Part shown: positions 36,422 to 44,244 of the stretch, piece after piece
How the letters are laid out: the number at the start of each line of letters is the position of its first letter
Position numbering within the stretch: the stretch's first letter is position 1
Made by a program: the position numbers and the translations under genes
Notes under the pieces: generated by a model
The model's input: only the letters and a program-made list of their open reading frames with translations
Databases searched by the model: none
Told to the model about the DNA's origin: nothing
Assembly: GCF_010993775.1 (NCBI RefSeq)
Contig: NZ_WOTO01000058.1
Span: 1-57,990 of the forward strand
Origin: Fodinicola feengrottensis
GTDB taxonomy: Bacteria; Actinomycetota; Actinomycetes; Mycobacteriales; HKI-0501
DNA length: 57,990 bases
Direction: 5' to 3'

Positions 36422-37320
36422 TTAGTCGGCGAGGCCGGCGCGGAGGCGGCTGAGGGTGCTGGTCAGCAGGCGGGACACGTGCATTTGGGAAATGCCGATC
36501 TCGGCGGCGATTTCGGACTGGGTCATGCCGCGGAAGAAGCGCAGGATGACGATTCGGCGCTCGCGTTCGGGCAGTTGGTCCAGGAGGGGGCGAAGGGCCT
36601 CGCGGCGCTCGACTTCCTCCAGTGCCTCGTCGGTTGTTCGCAGCGCTTCCAGCATCGCGGCGCTGTCGGGGGACGGGGAGGTGGTGACGGCGTCGAGGGA
36701 GACGGTCGAATACGCGTGGGAGCATTCCAGGCAGTCGAGCGCCTGTTCCTCGGTCAGGCCGGTGGCCGCGGACAGCTCGGCGACCGTGGGGGAGCGGCCG
36801 AGCTGCTGGAAGAGCTCGGTGCTCGCGCGGGCTATGGCGGCCTGCTGTTCCTGCAGGCGGCGGGGCACTCGGATGGCCGACGCGCGGTCTCGGAAATGCC
36901 GCTTGAGCTCGCCGATGATCGTCGGAGTGCCGAAGGTGGCGAATTCGAGGCCACGGGTCGGGTCGAACCGGTCGATCGCCTTGATGAGGCCGATGGTGGC
37001 GACCTGTACGAGGTCGGCTGGCGACTCGCCGCCGGTGCCGGAAGCGGCGGGTGAGGAAGTGGACGAGCGGCATGTGCCGATGGACGAGTTCGTCACGTAC
37101 TCGGCGGTGCTCGGCGGAACCGGCGGCGGTGCTCAGCAGCGCGGCGAAAAGCGTGGCGGTGTCCTCGGCCGAACCGGAGACTCTCGACTCGCGCGCGGCG
37201 GGGCCGCGGCGGCACCGCCGACGGCGCGCCGGCGACAGTGCCGCCCATGACAGTGCCGCCACCGGCGATTGGCCGGCGGGTGTCGGTCGGCGAGGTGGTC
37301 CGAGGCACCGGTGAGGTCAT
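36422..37320 (-). CDS. SigB/SigF/SigG-family stress sigma factor
   Basis: About 298 residues, with frame changes near 37200 and 37040. Region 2: RVRDELVHRHMPLVHFLTRR, then SPADLVQVATIGLIKAIDRF and FATFGTPTIIGELKRHFRDR. Region 3: LQEQQAAIARASTELFQQLG. Region 4: REALRPLLDQLPERERRIVI, LRFFRGMTQSEIAAEIGISQ and MHVSRLLTSTLSRLRAGL. It opens with a 45-residue Pro/Ala/Gly-rich stretch. The ATG at 37320 overlaps the stop of the anti-sigma gene (ATGA), the normal rsbW-sigB coupling. The likely role is general or osmotic stress response. Confidence 0.85.
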
Positions 37321-37927
37321 CTGCGGTCCTGCCGGCGCTTGAGCAGCCGGATGCCGAGCTGGCCGTCGGCCAGCGTCGAGTCGACGTCGCCGGCCAGCGC
37401 GGAAAGCACCATCCAGGCGAAGGTGTCGCGGCTGGGCGTACGCGCCGCCGTGCTCGCCACCGAGACCTGCACGCCAATCGCCTCGGCGGACAGCTCGAAG
37501 ATGCACACGAGATCGCTGCCGGGCCGGGCTTCGGGCAGCAACATCGCGCAGGCCTCGTCGACGGCGATGCGCAGGTCCTCGATGTCGTCGAGGGGGTGAA
37601 GTCGAGCCGGGCCGCGAGGCCGGCGGTGGCGGTCCGCAGGACCGACAGATACGCGCCTGAGGCGGGCAGCCGGAGCGCCACTGTGTCGGTGCCGCCGGTC
37701 TCCGGGGCGTTCCTGCCGATCGGGTCGTCGCCAGCCGGCAGCCCGTTCGCACGCTCTTGCCCCGCGGTGGAGTCGCCGCTGGTGGGATTGTCGGGAGCCG
37801 ACACGCCGCCAGGTCCGCCTTTCTGCGCTGGGATGCCGCCGTAGCCAGGTGCCACGCTCGCACGGTCCCAGGACGGTCCGGTCGTCGGGTCGTCGGCCGG
37901 CGTGTCCACAGTGTGACCACTGGGCAT
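37317..37927 (-). CDS. RsbW-like anti-sigma factor (GHKL fold)
   Basis: About 203 residues, with one shift near 37600. A 70-residue Pro/Gly/Asp-rich N-terminal extension is followed by the GHKL ATPase-like domain: LRLPASGAYLSVLRTATAGL, LRIAVDEACAMLL (the N-box position, with Met instead of the usual Asn), LVCIFELSAEAIGVQVSVAS and FAWMVLSALAGDVDSTLADG before the terminal LGIRLLKRR. The partner is the overlapping sigma gene. The start at 37927 (MPSGHTVDTP) is uncertain; the reading frame is open further upstream (see 37933-38109). The missing N-box Asn suggests altered nucleotide binding. Confidence 0.65.
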
Positions 37928-37932
37928 CTGGC

Positions 37933-38109
37933 TCACCGGCCGCACGTCGGGTCGGAAGGTGGCGGCATCACAGCGGAGAGCGTAGTGGTCACACTGCCGT
38001 CCGTCAGCTTCTCGGCCATACTCCTGCAAAAGCCACAGGGTGTGATAAGAGTGGTCAAATCGCTGACCAGATAGCCGGGCGCGACCCGCCAGATCGGTGC
38101 TGTCTTCAT
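37933..38109 (-). CDS. Short conserved-looking ORF or 5' part of the anti-sigma gene
   Basis: 58 residues, ATG at 38109 with GAGGACG upstream, 10 bp after the phosphatase stop. It starts MKTAPIWRVAPGYLVSDLTT. The neighbouring frame over the same bases reads LWLLQEYGREADGRQCDHYA and joins, without stop, the anti-sigma N-terminus at 37927. One indel near 38045 would therefore make this the true beginning of the anti-sigma protein. Family not recognised; I cannot decide between two genes and one. Confidence 0.35.
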   Translation of the reverse strand: MKTAPIWRVAPGYLVSDLTTLITPCGFCRSMAEKLTDGSVTTTLSAVMPPPSDPTCGR

Positions 38110-38119
38110 GGCCACGTCC

Positions 38120-38713
38120 TCACCCGTTCGTCGCCTGAAGGTTCCAGTGTCGCAAAACCGGTCGACCATGCTCCCGGCCCAGTACGCAGACCGCCGCGGT
38201 GCCCAGCGCCAACAGGCCGCCACCGGTCGGGTCCAGCCCGACCCACCGAGCGCCCAGAACGCGCAGCAGGTGGCCGTGCGCGACCAGTACGGCAGTGCCG
38301 CCGGCCGCCCCGACGCGGGACAGCACCGCATCGGCCCGCTCGCCGACCTGGGCGGGAGTTTCCCCGCCCGGCAGCGGATGAGTCCAGACCGTGAAGCCGG
38401 GGACCGTACGGGAGATCTCCGGGGTCGTCATGCCCTCGTACGCGCCGTAATCCATCTCCGCGAGGTCCGGATCGACCCCGGTGACCGACAGGCCGGCCAG
38501 CTCGGCCGTGCGGCGGGCCCGCTCCATCGGGCTGGACAGCACGATGGACGCAGTGGTGTCGCCCAGCAGCTCTGCGAGCAGCGGGCGCAGCGCCTTGGCC
38601 TGCTGTTCGCCGACGGCGGTCAGCGGCACATCCGTACGCCCGGTGTGCCGGCCGGCGGCGGCCCATTCGGTCTGGCCGTGCCGGATCAGCAGCACCTGCT
38701 CACTCTGGCTCAC
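38120..38713 (-). CDS. Histidine phosphatase superfamily protein (Rv3214-like)
   Basis: Intact, 197 residues. The catalytic RHG motif is in VLLIRHGQTEWAAAGRHTGR, the second arginine in SSPMERARRTAELAG, and the second histidine in TAVLVAHGHLLRVLGARWVG; an acidic residue before EMDYGAYEGMT completes the phosphoglycerate-mutase-like site. Length and the GRHTG segment match the acid phosphatase Rv3214 that follows whiB1 in mycobacteria. The likely activity is phosphomonoesterase on small substrates. Confidence 0.85.
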   Translation of the reverse strand: MSQSEQVLLIRHGQTEWAAAGRHTGRTDVPLTAVGEQQAKALRPLLAELLGDTTASIVLSSPMERARRTAELAGLSVTGVDPDLAEMDYGAYEGMTTPEISRTVPGFTVWTHPLPGGETPAQVGERADAVLSRVGAAGGTAVLVAHGHLLRVLGARWVGLDPTGGGLLALGTAAVCVLGREHGRPVLRHWNLQATNG

Positions 38714-38739
38714 CTGCGGAACCTACCCCCGAAAACGGT

Positions 38740-38771
38740 GCACCCGACCCACCGGGTGGTGGATCGGGTGC
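38740..38771. terminator. Terminator downstream of sodN
   Basis: GCACCCGA.CC (38740-38750) pairs with GG.TCGGGTGC (38761-38771) around ACCGGGTGGT. On the minus strand it follows the sodN stop by 15 bp; it separates sodN from the phosphatase gene. Confidence 0.65.
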
Positions 38772-38786
38772 GGGTCTTACGGCCGG

Positions 38787-39191
38787 TCAGGCCTTCTTGG
38801 TCTCGGCGAAGATCTCGGCGATCTGGTCGATCTTCTCCAGCAGTTGGTCGGCCACCTTGGCGTCAAGGGCACCCTTGGTGCCGGTCGCGCCGGCCAGCTT
38901 GGTGGCCTCGTTGAACAGGGTGTGCAGCTGCGGATACTTCTCGAAGTGTGGCGCCTTGAAGTAGTCCGTCCAGAGCACCCACAGGTGGTGCTTGACGAGC
39001 TCGGAGCGCTGCTCCTTGATCACGATGGCGCGAGTCCGGAAGTCCGGGTCGTCGTTGCCCTCGACCTTGGCGATGATCGCCTTGATCGACTCGGCCTCGA
39101 TCCGGGCCTGCGCCGGGTCGTAGACGCCACAGGGCAGGTCGCAGTGCGCCGATGCCGTCGTGCTCGGGGTAAACCAGCGGGACAACCGCAT
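38787..39191 (-). CDS. sodN: Nickel-containing superoxide dismutase precursor
   Basis: Intact, 134 residues. The 15-residue leader MRLSRWFTPSTTASA is removed to expose the nickel hook HCDLPCGVYDPAQARIEAES: His1, Cys2 and Cys6 bind Ni. The four-helix body contains RTRAIVIKEQRSELVKHHLW and WTDYFKAPHFEKYPQLHTLF. It disproportionates superoxide in the cytoplasm. GGAGGG lies 6 bp before the ATG. The cognate processing peptidase gene (sodX) is divergent, 136 bp away, and the two probably share a regulatory region. Confidence 0.95.
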   Translation of the reverse strand: MRLSRWFTPSTTASAHCDLPCGVYDPAQARIEAESIKAIIAKVEGNDDPDFRTRAIVIKEQRSELVKHHLWVLWTDYFKAPHFEKYPQLHTLFNEATKLAGATGTKGALDAKVADQLLEKIDQIAEIFAETKKA

Positions 39192-39327
39192 TACTAGCCC
39201 TCCAGTAAAGGCTCACGAGTAGGCAGCGGAAATGCTGCAATAGGTTCTTCAAAACGACCCTACTCCGGTCTGAATGCAGACGCAGACCCGGAAGGATTAA
39301 GGAAAATTCCTCGTAGGAGCATCTCAT

Positions 39328-39641
39328 TTGTTATTGCAATTAATTCGCATTAAAGGGCCGTCGATGGTCCCTACGCTGCGGAACGGCGATGCGGTGGTAG
39401 TACGTCGTGGCGGCCGAATCCGGGTCGGCGACGTGGTGATCGGCCGCTTCGACGAGGTGCCCGGCCTGGTGGTGAAACGAGCCGTACGAGCCGTCGGCGA
39501 CCGCTGGTGGCTGGAATCCGACAACGATTCGTCACCGACGACTCCCGGCGCCATGGACCGGCTGTCGTCGACGACGGCCGGGTGTTGCTGCGATATCTGC
39601 CCTTTCGTACGCTCGGCCGGCTCCGCCCGTCACCCCGCTAA
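39328..39641 (+). CDS. sodX: Ni-SOD maturation peptidase SodX (S24/S26-like)
   Basis: About 104 residues, with a frame change near 39530. The catalytic Ser is in IKGPSMVPTLRNGDAVVV, the catalytic Lys in LVVKRAVRAVGDRWWLESDN, and the end reads FVTDDSRRHGPAVV then VLLRYLPFRTLGRL as in SodX. It cleaves the SodN leader. I use the TTG at 39328, with AGGAG about 8 bp upstream; the TTA-TTG following are alternatives. The divergent arrangement with sodN is standard in actinomycetes. Confidence 0.8.
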
Positions 39642-39913
39642 CGGTCGCGGTGTGATGGTGGGGCGGGCGGTGTGAAATCGCGCACCTGGTTCGGTTCCGT
39701 GGACCGTACGAGCGGGTCGCTGTGCGAGACTGGACACAGCACCTCGGGTGACCCCCGGGCAGCAGGTGGAGATGGCGCCGTACTGCGCCGATCGCCCCGC
39801 CGCAAGCCCAACCGCCGCGCATCGCCATCGCATGCGCCTCCCGCACCAGGTAACCCCAGACGGCTGTCGCGGCGTGTCCTGTCCTGCAAGCAGCAGACCC
39901 CCGAGGAGTTCCG

Positions 39914-41113
39914 ATGGTGGCCGAGCCACTCACCGAACCGCTGGCCGACGCGGCCAGCCTGGACGACGACCCGATTTTCGCGCTGCACCGCGGCGGCAAG
40001 ATGGCCGTCACACTGACCGCGCCGCTGGTCGACCGCGACGACCTCTCGATGGCGTACACCCCAGGTGTCGCCCAGGTCTGCCGGGCGATCGCCGCCGATC
40101 CAGAGCTCTACGACTCGTACACCTGGGCCACCCGCGCGGTCGCCGTGGTCACCGACGGCACCGCGGTGCTGGGCCTGGGCGACATCGGGCCCAAGGCCGC
40201 GATGCCGGTGATGGAAGGCAAAGCCGTGCTGTTCAAGCGGTTCGGTGGTGTCGACGCGGTGCCGCTATGCCTGGGTACGAGTGATCCGGACGAGATCGTC
40301 GCGGCCGTGAAGGCGGTCGCGCCGTCCTTCGGCGGAATCAACCTGGAGGACATCAGCGCGCCGCGATGCTTTGACATCGAGGAGCGGCTGACCGCGGAGC
40401 TGGACATCCCGGTCTTCCACGACGACCAGCACGGCACCGCGATCGTGGTGCTGGCCGCGCTGCGTGGCGCGTCCCGGCTCACCAGTCGGCCGCTGGAGAG
40501 CCTGCGGATCGTGGTTTCCGGAGCCGGCGCGGCCGGGATCGCGGTGGCCCGGATCCTGCTGTCCGCCGGCGCGCGCGACATCGTGGTGACCGACTCCAAG
40601 GGGATCCTGAGCACGGACCGTACGGACATGAACCCGGTGAAGGCGGCGCTGGCCGAGGACACCAACCCGAACGGCCTGACCGGGCTGCTCGCCGACGCGC
40701 TGGTTGGCGCCGACGTTTTCCTCGGCCTGTCCGGCGGCATCGTGCCCGAGACCGACGTGGCCCGGATGGCTTCGGGCGCCTTCATCTTCGCGATGGCCAA
40801 CCCGGACCCGGAGATCCCGCCGACGGTGGCGGCCCGTTATGCGAGTGTCGTCGCGACCGGCCGCAGCGACTACCCGAACCAGATCAACAACGTGCTGGCC
40901 TTCCCCGGCGTCTTTCGCGGCGCGCTGGCCTGCCGGGCCTGCCGGATCACCGCCGGAATGAAACTCGCCGCCGCCGACGCGCTCGCCAACCTGGTCGCCG
41001 ACGACCTGCGCCCGGACTACATCATTCCGTCCGTCTTCGACGACCGGGTCGCACCGGCGGTCGCCGCCGCGGTCGCTCGGGCCGCCCGCTCCGAAGGCGT
41101 CGCCCGCTCGTAG
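39914..41113 (+). CDS. NAD-dependent malic enzyme (oxaloacetate-decarboxylating)
   Basis: Intact, 399 residues, the length of short bacterial malic enzymes. It converts malate to pyruvate and CO2. Seen: LSMAYTPGVAQVCRAIAADP (catalytic Tyr region), GLGDIGPKAAMPVMEGKAVL with the catalytic Lys, NLEDISAPRCFDIEERL and FHDDQHGTAIVVLAALRGAS (metal-binding D/E), and the nucleotide fold VVSGAGAAGIAVARILLSAG near residue 200 followed by an Asp (VTDSKG), which favours NAD. The ATG has GAGGAG upstream. It is followed by two strong hairpins. Confidence 0.9.
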   Translation: MVAEPLTEPLADAASLDDDPIFALHRGGKMAVTLTAPLVDRDDLSMAYTPGVAQVCRAIAADPELYDSYTWATRAVAVVTDGTAVLGLGDIGPKAAMPVMEGKAVLFKRFGGVDAVPLCLGTSDPDEIVAAVKAVAPSFGGINLEDISAPRCFDIEERLTAELDIPVFHDDQHGTAIVVLAALRGASRLTSRPLESLRIVVSGAGAAGIAVARILLSAGARDIVVTDSKGILSTDRTDMNPVKAALAEDTNPNGLTGLLADALVGADVFLGLSGGIVPETDVARMASGAFIFAMANPDPEIPPTVAARYASVVATGRSDYPNQINNVLAFPGVFRGALACRACRITAGMKLAAADALANLVADDLRPDYIIPSVFDDRVAPAVAAAVARAARSEGVARS

Positions 41114-41122
41114 CTCCGCCAC

Positions 41123-41167
41123 CCCTGCTGTTGTCGCAATCGGAATCCGGTTGTCACAACAGCAGGG
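41123..41167 (+). terminator. Hairpin after the malic enzyme gene
   Basis: A perfect 12-bp stem CCCTGCTGTTGT / ACAACAGCAGGG starting 10 bp after the stop. Its loop contains CGCAATCGGAATCCGG. Probable transcription terminator. Confidence 0.65.
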
Positions 41168-41219
41168 CTCTGAGCTGCGTAGATGCCCTGGGCTGTGACA
41201 GTCGGACATCCCGTCGATA

Positions 41220-41284
41220 TGTCCGATTGTGACTTTCTTGCCCGCCACCGACGGGTAACTGGGCAACAAAGTCACAATCGGACA
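41220..41284. repeat. Long inverted repeat with 24-bp arms
   Basis: The arm at 41220-41243 (TGTCCGATTGTGACTTT followed by CTTGCCC) and the arm at 41261-41284 are inverted complements with one mismatch, 17 bases apart. A related GTGACAGTCGGACA string lies 20 bp upstream. Too long for a simple terminator; it may be a regulatory or mobile palindrome. Confidence 0.75.
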
Positions 41285-41349
41285 CGCGCTGCTCGGCTGA
41301 GAGGTGCGGAGCGCGCGCTTACACGCGCGCGTTTGCGTACGTAACGAAA

Positions 41350-41436
41350 ACCCGCCACCCACCCCCCACCCTTCTGAAAGGGCGGGGGCTCAAAGTTTCA
41401 CCCGGGTACGACAGTTTCGCGCCCCACCCGGCGTGT
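41350..41436. repeat. Palindromic repeat element, copy C (half element)
   Basis: Only the right half of the A/B element is present: ACCCACCCCCCACCC interior, then TACGACAGTTTCGCGCC at 41407-41423 and CACCCGGCGTGT to 41436. The terminal GGCGTGT mirrors ACACGCC that precedes the left ends of A and B, so the true terminal repeat is about 30 bp. The left half is missing. No gene in 41114-41626. Confidence 0.65.
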
Positions 41437-41626
41437 TGGGGCTTCGACACCGTCGTCGCCGTCCACGGTGAACTCGACGTTTTCGCCCGGTCACTCGCCG
41501 CCGAAAGGCGGGCCGAGCACCGCCGCTGAACATCCGACTTTGCCGGGCCCTGGTCGTCGGCGGGGATTGTGATGTTTCTGGTACGGCGATTGCCGGGTTA
41601 CCGGGGTGCACGTAGGGTCCTGAGCC

Positions 41627-42598
41627 ATGCTTGCCGCCTACGCTGCCCGAATTGACGCCGAGAATCCGTTGTCCGGCCTGGAGGTCGGCGAGATCGACGA
41701 TCCGAAGCCGCCGGCCGATGACTGGGTGGTCGTGGACGTACGGGCGACTGCCCTGAATCATCACGATCTCTGGTCGCTGCGGGGCGTGGGGCTCAGCCAG
41801 GAGCAGTTGCCGATGATCCTGGGCTGCGACGCCGCCGGGCTGGACCCGGAGGGCAACGAGGTTGTCGTACATGCCGTTATCGGCGACAAGGATGCCGGTG
41901 GGGGCGACGAGACTTTTGACCCGAAGCGGAACCTGCTGTCCGAGCGCTACCCGGGCACGATCGCGGAAAAGGTGGCGGTGCCGCGGCGGAACCTGGTGGC
42001 CAAGCCCGCCGAGTTGAGTTTCAGCGAGGCCGCGTGCCTGCCGACGGCCTGGCTCACGGCGTACCGGATGCTCACCACCCGCGGACAGCTGCCCGCGGGC
42101 GGCGCCGTCCTCGTCCAGGGTGCTGGCGGTGGGGTGGCGTCGGCGGCGATCGCGCTGGCCAAGGCGCTCGGGGCGACGGTGTACGCGACGAGCCGCGACG
42201 AGGCCAAGCTGGCGCGCGCGGAGGCACTCGGGGCGACCGCGGTGGACAGCGGCGGCCGGCTCCCCGAGCGGGTCGACCTCGTGGTGGAGACGGTCGGGAA
42301 GGCCACCCTGAGCCACTCGATCAAGTCCCTGAAACCGGGCGGCCGGTGTGTGATCGCCGGCTCGACCAGCGGCCACCTGACCGAGGTCGACCTCCGGCAG
42401 GTCTTCTTCCGGCAGCTTTCGCTGGTTGGCTCGACCATGGGCACCCGGGACGAGCTGGAGGCGCTGCTGCGGTTGCTGGTGGACACCGGCGTACGCCCGA
42501 TCGTCGACTCGACTTTCGCGCTCGCGGACGGGCGGGCCGCGTTCGAGCGGCTGGCGACCGGCGAAGTATTCGGAAAAATCCTATTAACTACGAGCTGA
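41627..42598 (+). CDS. Zinc-type/MDR alcohol dehydrogenase family oxidoreductase
   Basis: Intact, 323 residues. GroES-like N-terminal domain: VVDVRATALNHHDLWSLRGV and ILGCDAAGLDPEGNEVVVHA. Rossmann domain: LVQGAGGGVASAAIALAKAL near residue 165 with VYATSRDEAKLARAEALGA, suggesting NADP(H), then VVETVGKATLSHSIKSLKPG and the C-terminal DGRAAFERLATGEVFGKILL. The structural-zinc cysteine cluster of classical ADHs is not seen, so it belongs to the quinone-oxidoreductase-like side of the family. The substrate is unknown. Confidence 0.8.
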   Translation: MLAAYAARIDAENPLSGLEVGEIDDPKPPADDWVVVDVRATALNHHDLWSLRGVGLSQEQLPMILGCDAAGLDPEGNEVVVHAVIGDKDAGGGDETFDPKRNLLSERYPGTIAEKVAVPRRNLVAKPAELSFSEAACLPTAWLTAYRMLTTRGQLPAGGAVLVQGAGGGVASAAIALAKALGATVYATSRDEAKLARAEALGATAVDSGGRLPERVDLVVETVGKATLSHSIKSLKPGGRCVIAGSTSGHLTEVDLRQVFFRQLSLVGSTMGTRDELEALLRLLVDTGVRPIVDSTFALADGRAAFERLATGEVFGKILLTTS

Positions 42599-42794
42599 CC
42601 TGCGCGGATTCGTGAATTTCGAGTGATCTGGACCGCTTAACATAGCTACCCGACCGCGCGTCCGGGTCCTGTTATGGCACGATGGCCGCGACAAACCGCG
42701 TGACACGGGGGTGACACTCGGCAGCCGACCGAGTGGTTACCGCTGCGTTGTAGGGCCTTGTCCTGTTATTCTGCATCCCGCTGAAAGGGGCAAG

Positions 42795-43649
42795 ATGCGC
42801 ATTATGACCATTTCCAGGAAGAATCGTCGACGCTACGCCGGCGCTGGCTTGGTGGTGTCCGGCCTGGTGCTCGCGGCGGTGGCGTTCACCGGCTCGCCAG
42901 CCGGTGCGGCTGACTCCGGTACGTCGAACGTGCAGGTCGCCAACGCGCCTGCCGTTGCCAACGAGAAAAGCGGCATCGTCGACGGCCTGGTGACGGTCGG
43001 TAGCGGCACCGACCAGGGGTCGTCCGACCAGGGCGGCACGTCCGGTACGAGTTCGTCGTCCACCGGCACGACGTCCGGTACGAGTTCGTCGTCCACCGGC
43101 ACGGACCAGACCAGCTCGTCGACGAACACCAGCACCACCAACTCGAGCACCACCAACGGCACCACCGACACCCCGGTGACCACGAACACGAGCACTGACC
43201 AGTCCTCGACTGACCAGGGCACCACGACCAACAGCACCACGAACACCAGCACCACCAACTCGAGCACCACGAACTCCAGCACGACGAACAGCAGCACCAC
43301 CAACTCGAGCACGACGAACTCGAGCACCACGAACAGCAGCACGACGAACTCCAGCACCACCAACGGCTCGACGACCGGCACCACGGGTACGAGTGGCACC
43401 AGCTCCACCGGTGGCACCCCGGCCGGCACCACGAGCGAGAACGAGGCGCCGACCAACCAGCAGTCGGCATCGGGCACGCTGCCGGTCACCGGCTCGCCGG
43501 TAACCTCCATGCTGTGGCTGTCCGCTCTGATCCTTGGCCTCGGTGGCCTGTTCCTGCTGCTCGGCCGCCGGCCGCAGCTGGCGATGACGGGTCCGCTGGT
43601 GTCGCTGATCAAGCCGGTCTCGCTGGTGAAGCGGTCGAACAAGAAGTGA
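42795..43649 (+). CDS. LPxTG cell-wall protein with Ser/Thr/Asn repeat stalk
   Basis: 284 residues. Signal peptide: RKNRRRYAGAGLVVSGLVLA then AFTGSPAGAA. Residues 70-215 are almost entirely Thr, Ser, Asn, Gly and Gln, with a tandem NSSTT pentapeptide block. The sorting signal is LPVTG (about residue 230), followed by a hydrophobic helix (SMLWLSALILGLGGLFLLLG) and RR. Unusually, the cytoplasmic end continues for about 24 residues (QLAMTGPLVSLIKPVSLVKR). AAAGGGG precedes the ATG. A sortase would anchor it to peptidoglycan; the stalk is a likely O-mannosylation substrate. It lies directly upstream of the DUF5819-HTTM pair, in the same direction. Confidence 0.75.
   Translation: MRIMTISRKNRRRYAGAGLVVSGLVLAAVAFTGSPAGAADSGTSNVQVANAPAVANEKSGIVDGLVTVGSGTDQGSSDQGGTSGTSSSSTGTTSGTSSSSTGTDQTSSSTNTSTTNSSTTNGTTDTPVTTNTSTDQSSTDQGTTTNSTTNTSTTNSSTTNSSTTNSSTTNSSTTNSSTTNSSTTNSSTTNGSTTGTTGTSGTSSTGGTPAGTTSENEAPTNQQSASGTLPVTGSPVTSMLWLSALILGLGGLFLLLGRRPQLAMTGPLVSLIKPVSLVKRSNKK
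43229..43368 (+). repeat. Tandem 15-bp coding repeats (NSSTT)
   Basis: Units of the form AACTCGAGCACCACG recur about nine times with synonymous variation (AACTCCAGC, AACAGCAGC), encoding a Ser/Thr-rich stalk. Prone to length change by slippage or recombination. Confidence 0.85.
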
Positions 43650-43671
43650 CGGCAGCGGGGCACAGGTGCTG

Positions 43672-44244
43672 ATGCCTGATCCCGCCGCGACGAACAAAGC
43701 GAGTGCGGCCCGGGCCTGGGTCAAGGACTTCCAGGCCCGGGCCGAACGCACTCCGCTGGGGCAGGGCGTGATCAGCGCCCTGGTCATCTTCGTCGTGCTG
43801 GTCGGGATCGTCTGGAACCTGCCGGATTCGCCGATCCGGGCGATCGTGGTCGCCAATCTGCAACCGGTCGCCAACGTCGCCGGGCTCGACCAGAACTGGG
43901 GCGTCTTCGCGCCGAACCCGCCCCGCCAGCTGACGTATCTCACGGTCGCGGTGACGACCAGGAGCGGTCGGGAGCTGACCTGGCGGCGACCCGCCTCCGA
44001 CCCGGTGATCCGGCACTACTGGGTCTATCGCTGGCGAAAGCTCGACGAGAACCTGGCCCGTACGGACAGCATCCGCAAGCCGTTCGCCCAATGGGTGGCC
44101 GGCCAGCTCACCACCGCCGCCGACCCGCCGGCCAGGGTGAAGATCACCGCCCGGTTGGTCCCGCTGCTGGTGCCGCCCGGTGGCGGCAAAATCGGCCCGG
44201 CGCAGGACTTGGTCCTTTATGACGAGGTGTTCAACCAGAAATGA
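43672..44244 (+). CDS. DUF5819-like membrane protein (SdpA-like partner of HTTM)
   Basis: Intact, 190 residues. A short cytoplasmic N-terminus (ARAWVKDFQARAERT), one membrane helix (GVISALVIFVVLVGIVWNLP) and an outer domain with LDQNWGVFAPNPPRQLTYLT, VIRHYWVYRWRKLDENLART and LVPLLVPPGG. The 'Q.W..FaPnP' string is the hallmark of proteins that pair with HTTM membrane proteins. The stop overlaps the HTTM ATG (ATGA). ATG at 43672 chosen because it follows a GGGG-rich site; a GTG at 43666 is possible. Topologically it resembles SdpA, which acts with SdpB in Bacillus toxin maturation; the function here is unknown. Confidence 0.65.
   Translation: MPDPAATNKASAARAWVKDFQARAERTPLGQGVISALVIFVVLVGIVWNLPDSPIRAIVVANLQPVANVAGLDQNWGVFAPNPPRQLTYLTVAVTTRSGRELTWRRPASDPVIRHYWVYRWRKLDENLARTDSIRKPFAQWVAGQLTTAADPPARVKITARLVPLLVPPGGGKIGPAQDLVLYDEVFNQK

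Noticed and set aside
39642..39913. Several open frames upstream of malic enzyme on both strands
   Set aside because: Arg/Pro-rich translations typical of shadow frames in GC-rich DNA; only the 3' flank of sodX and the malic enzyme ribosome site are supported.
42833..43663. Minus-strand open frame rich in VVLEFVVLLFVVL opposite the LPxTG gene
   Set aside because: It is the antisense of the Ser/Thr/Asn codon repeats; hydrophobic repeats arise automatically from them.
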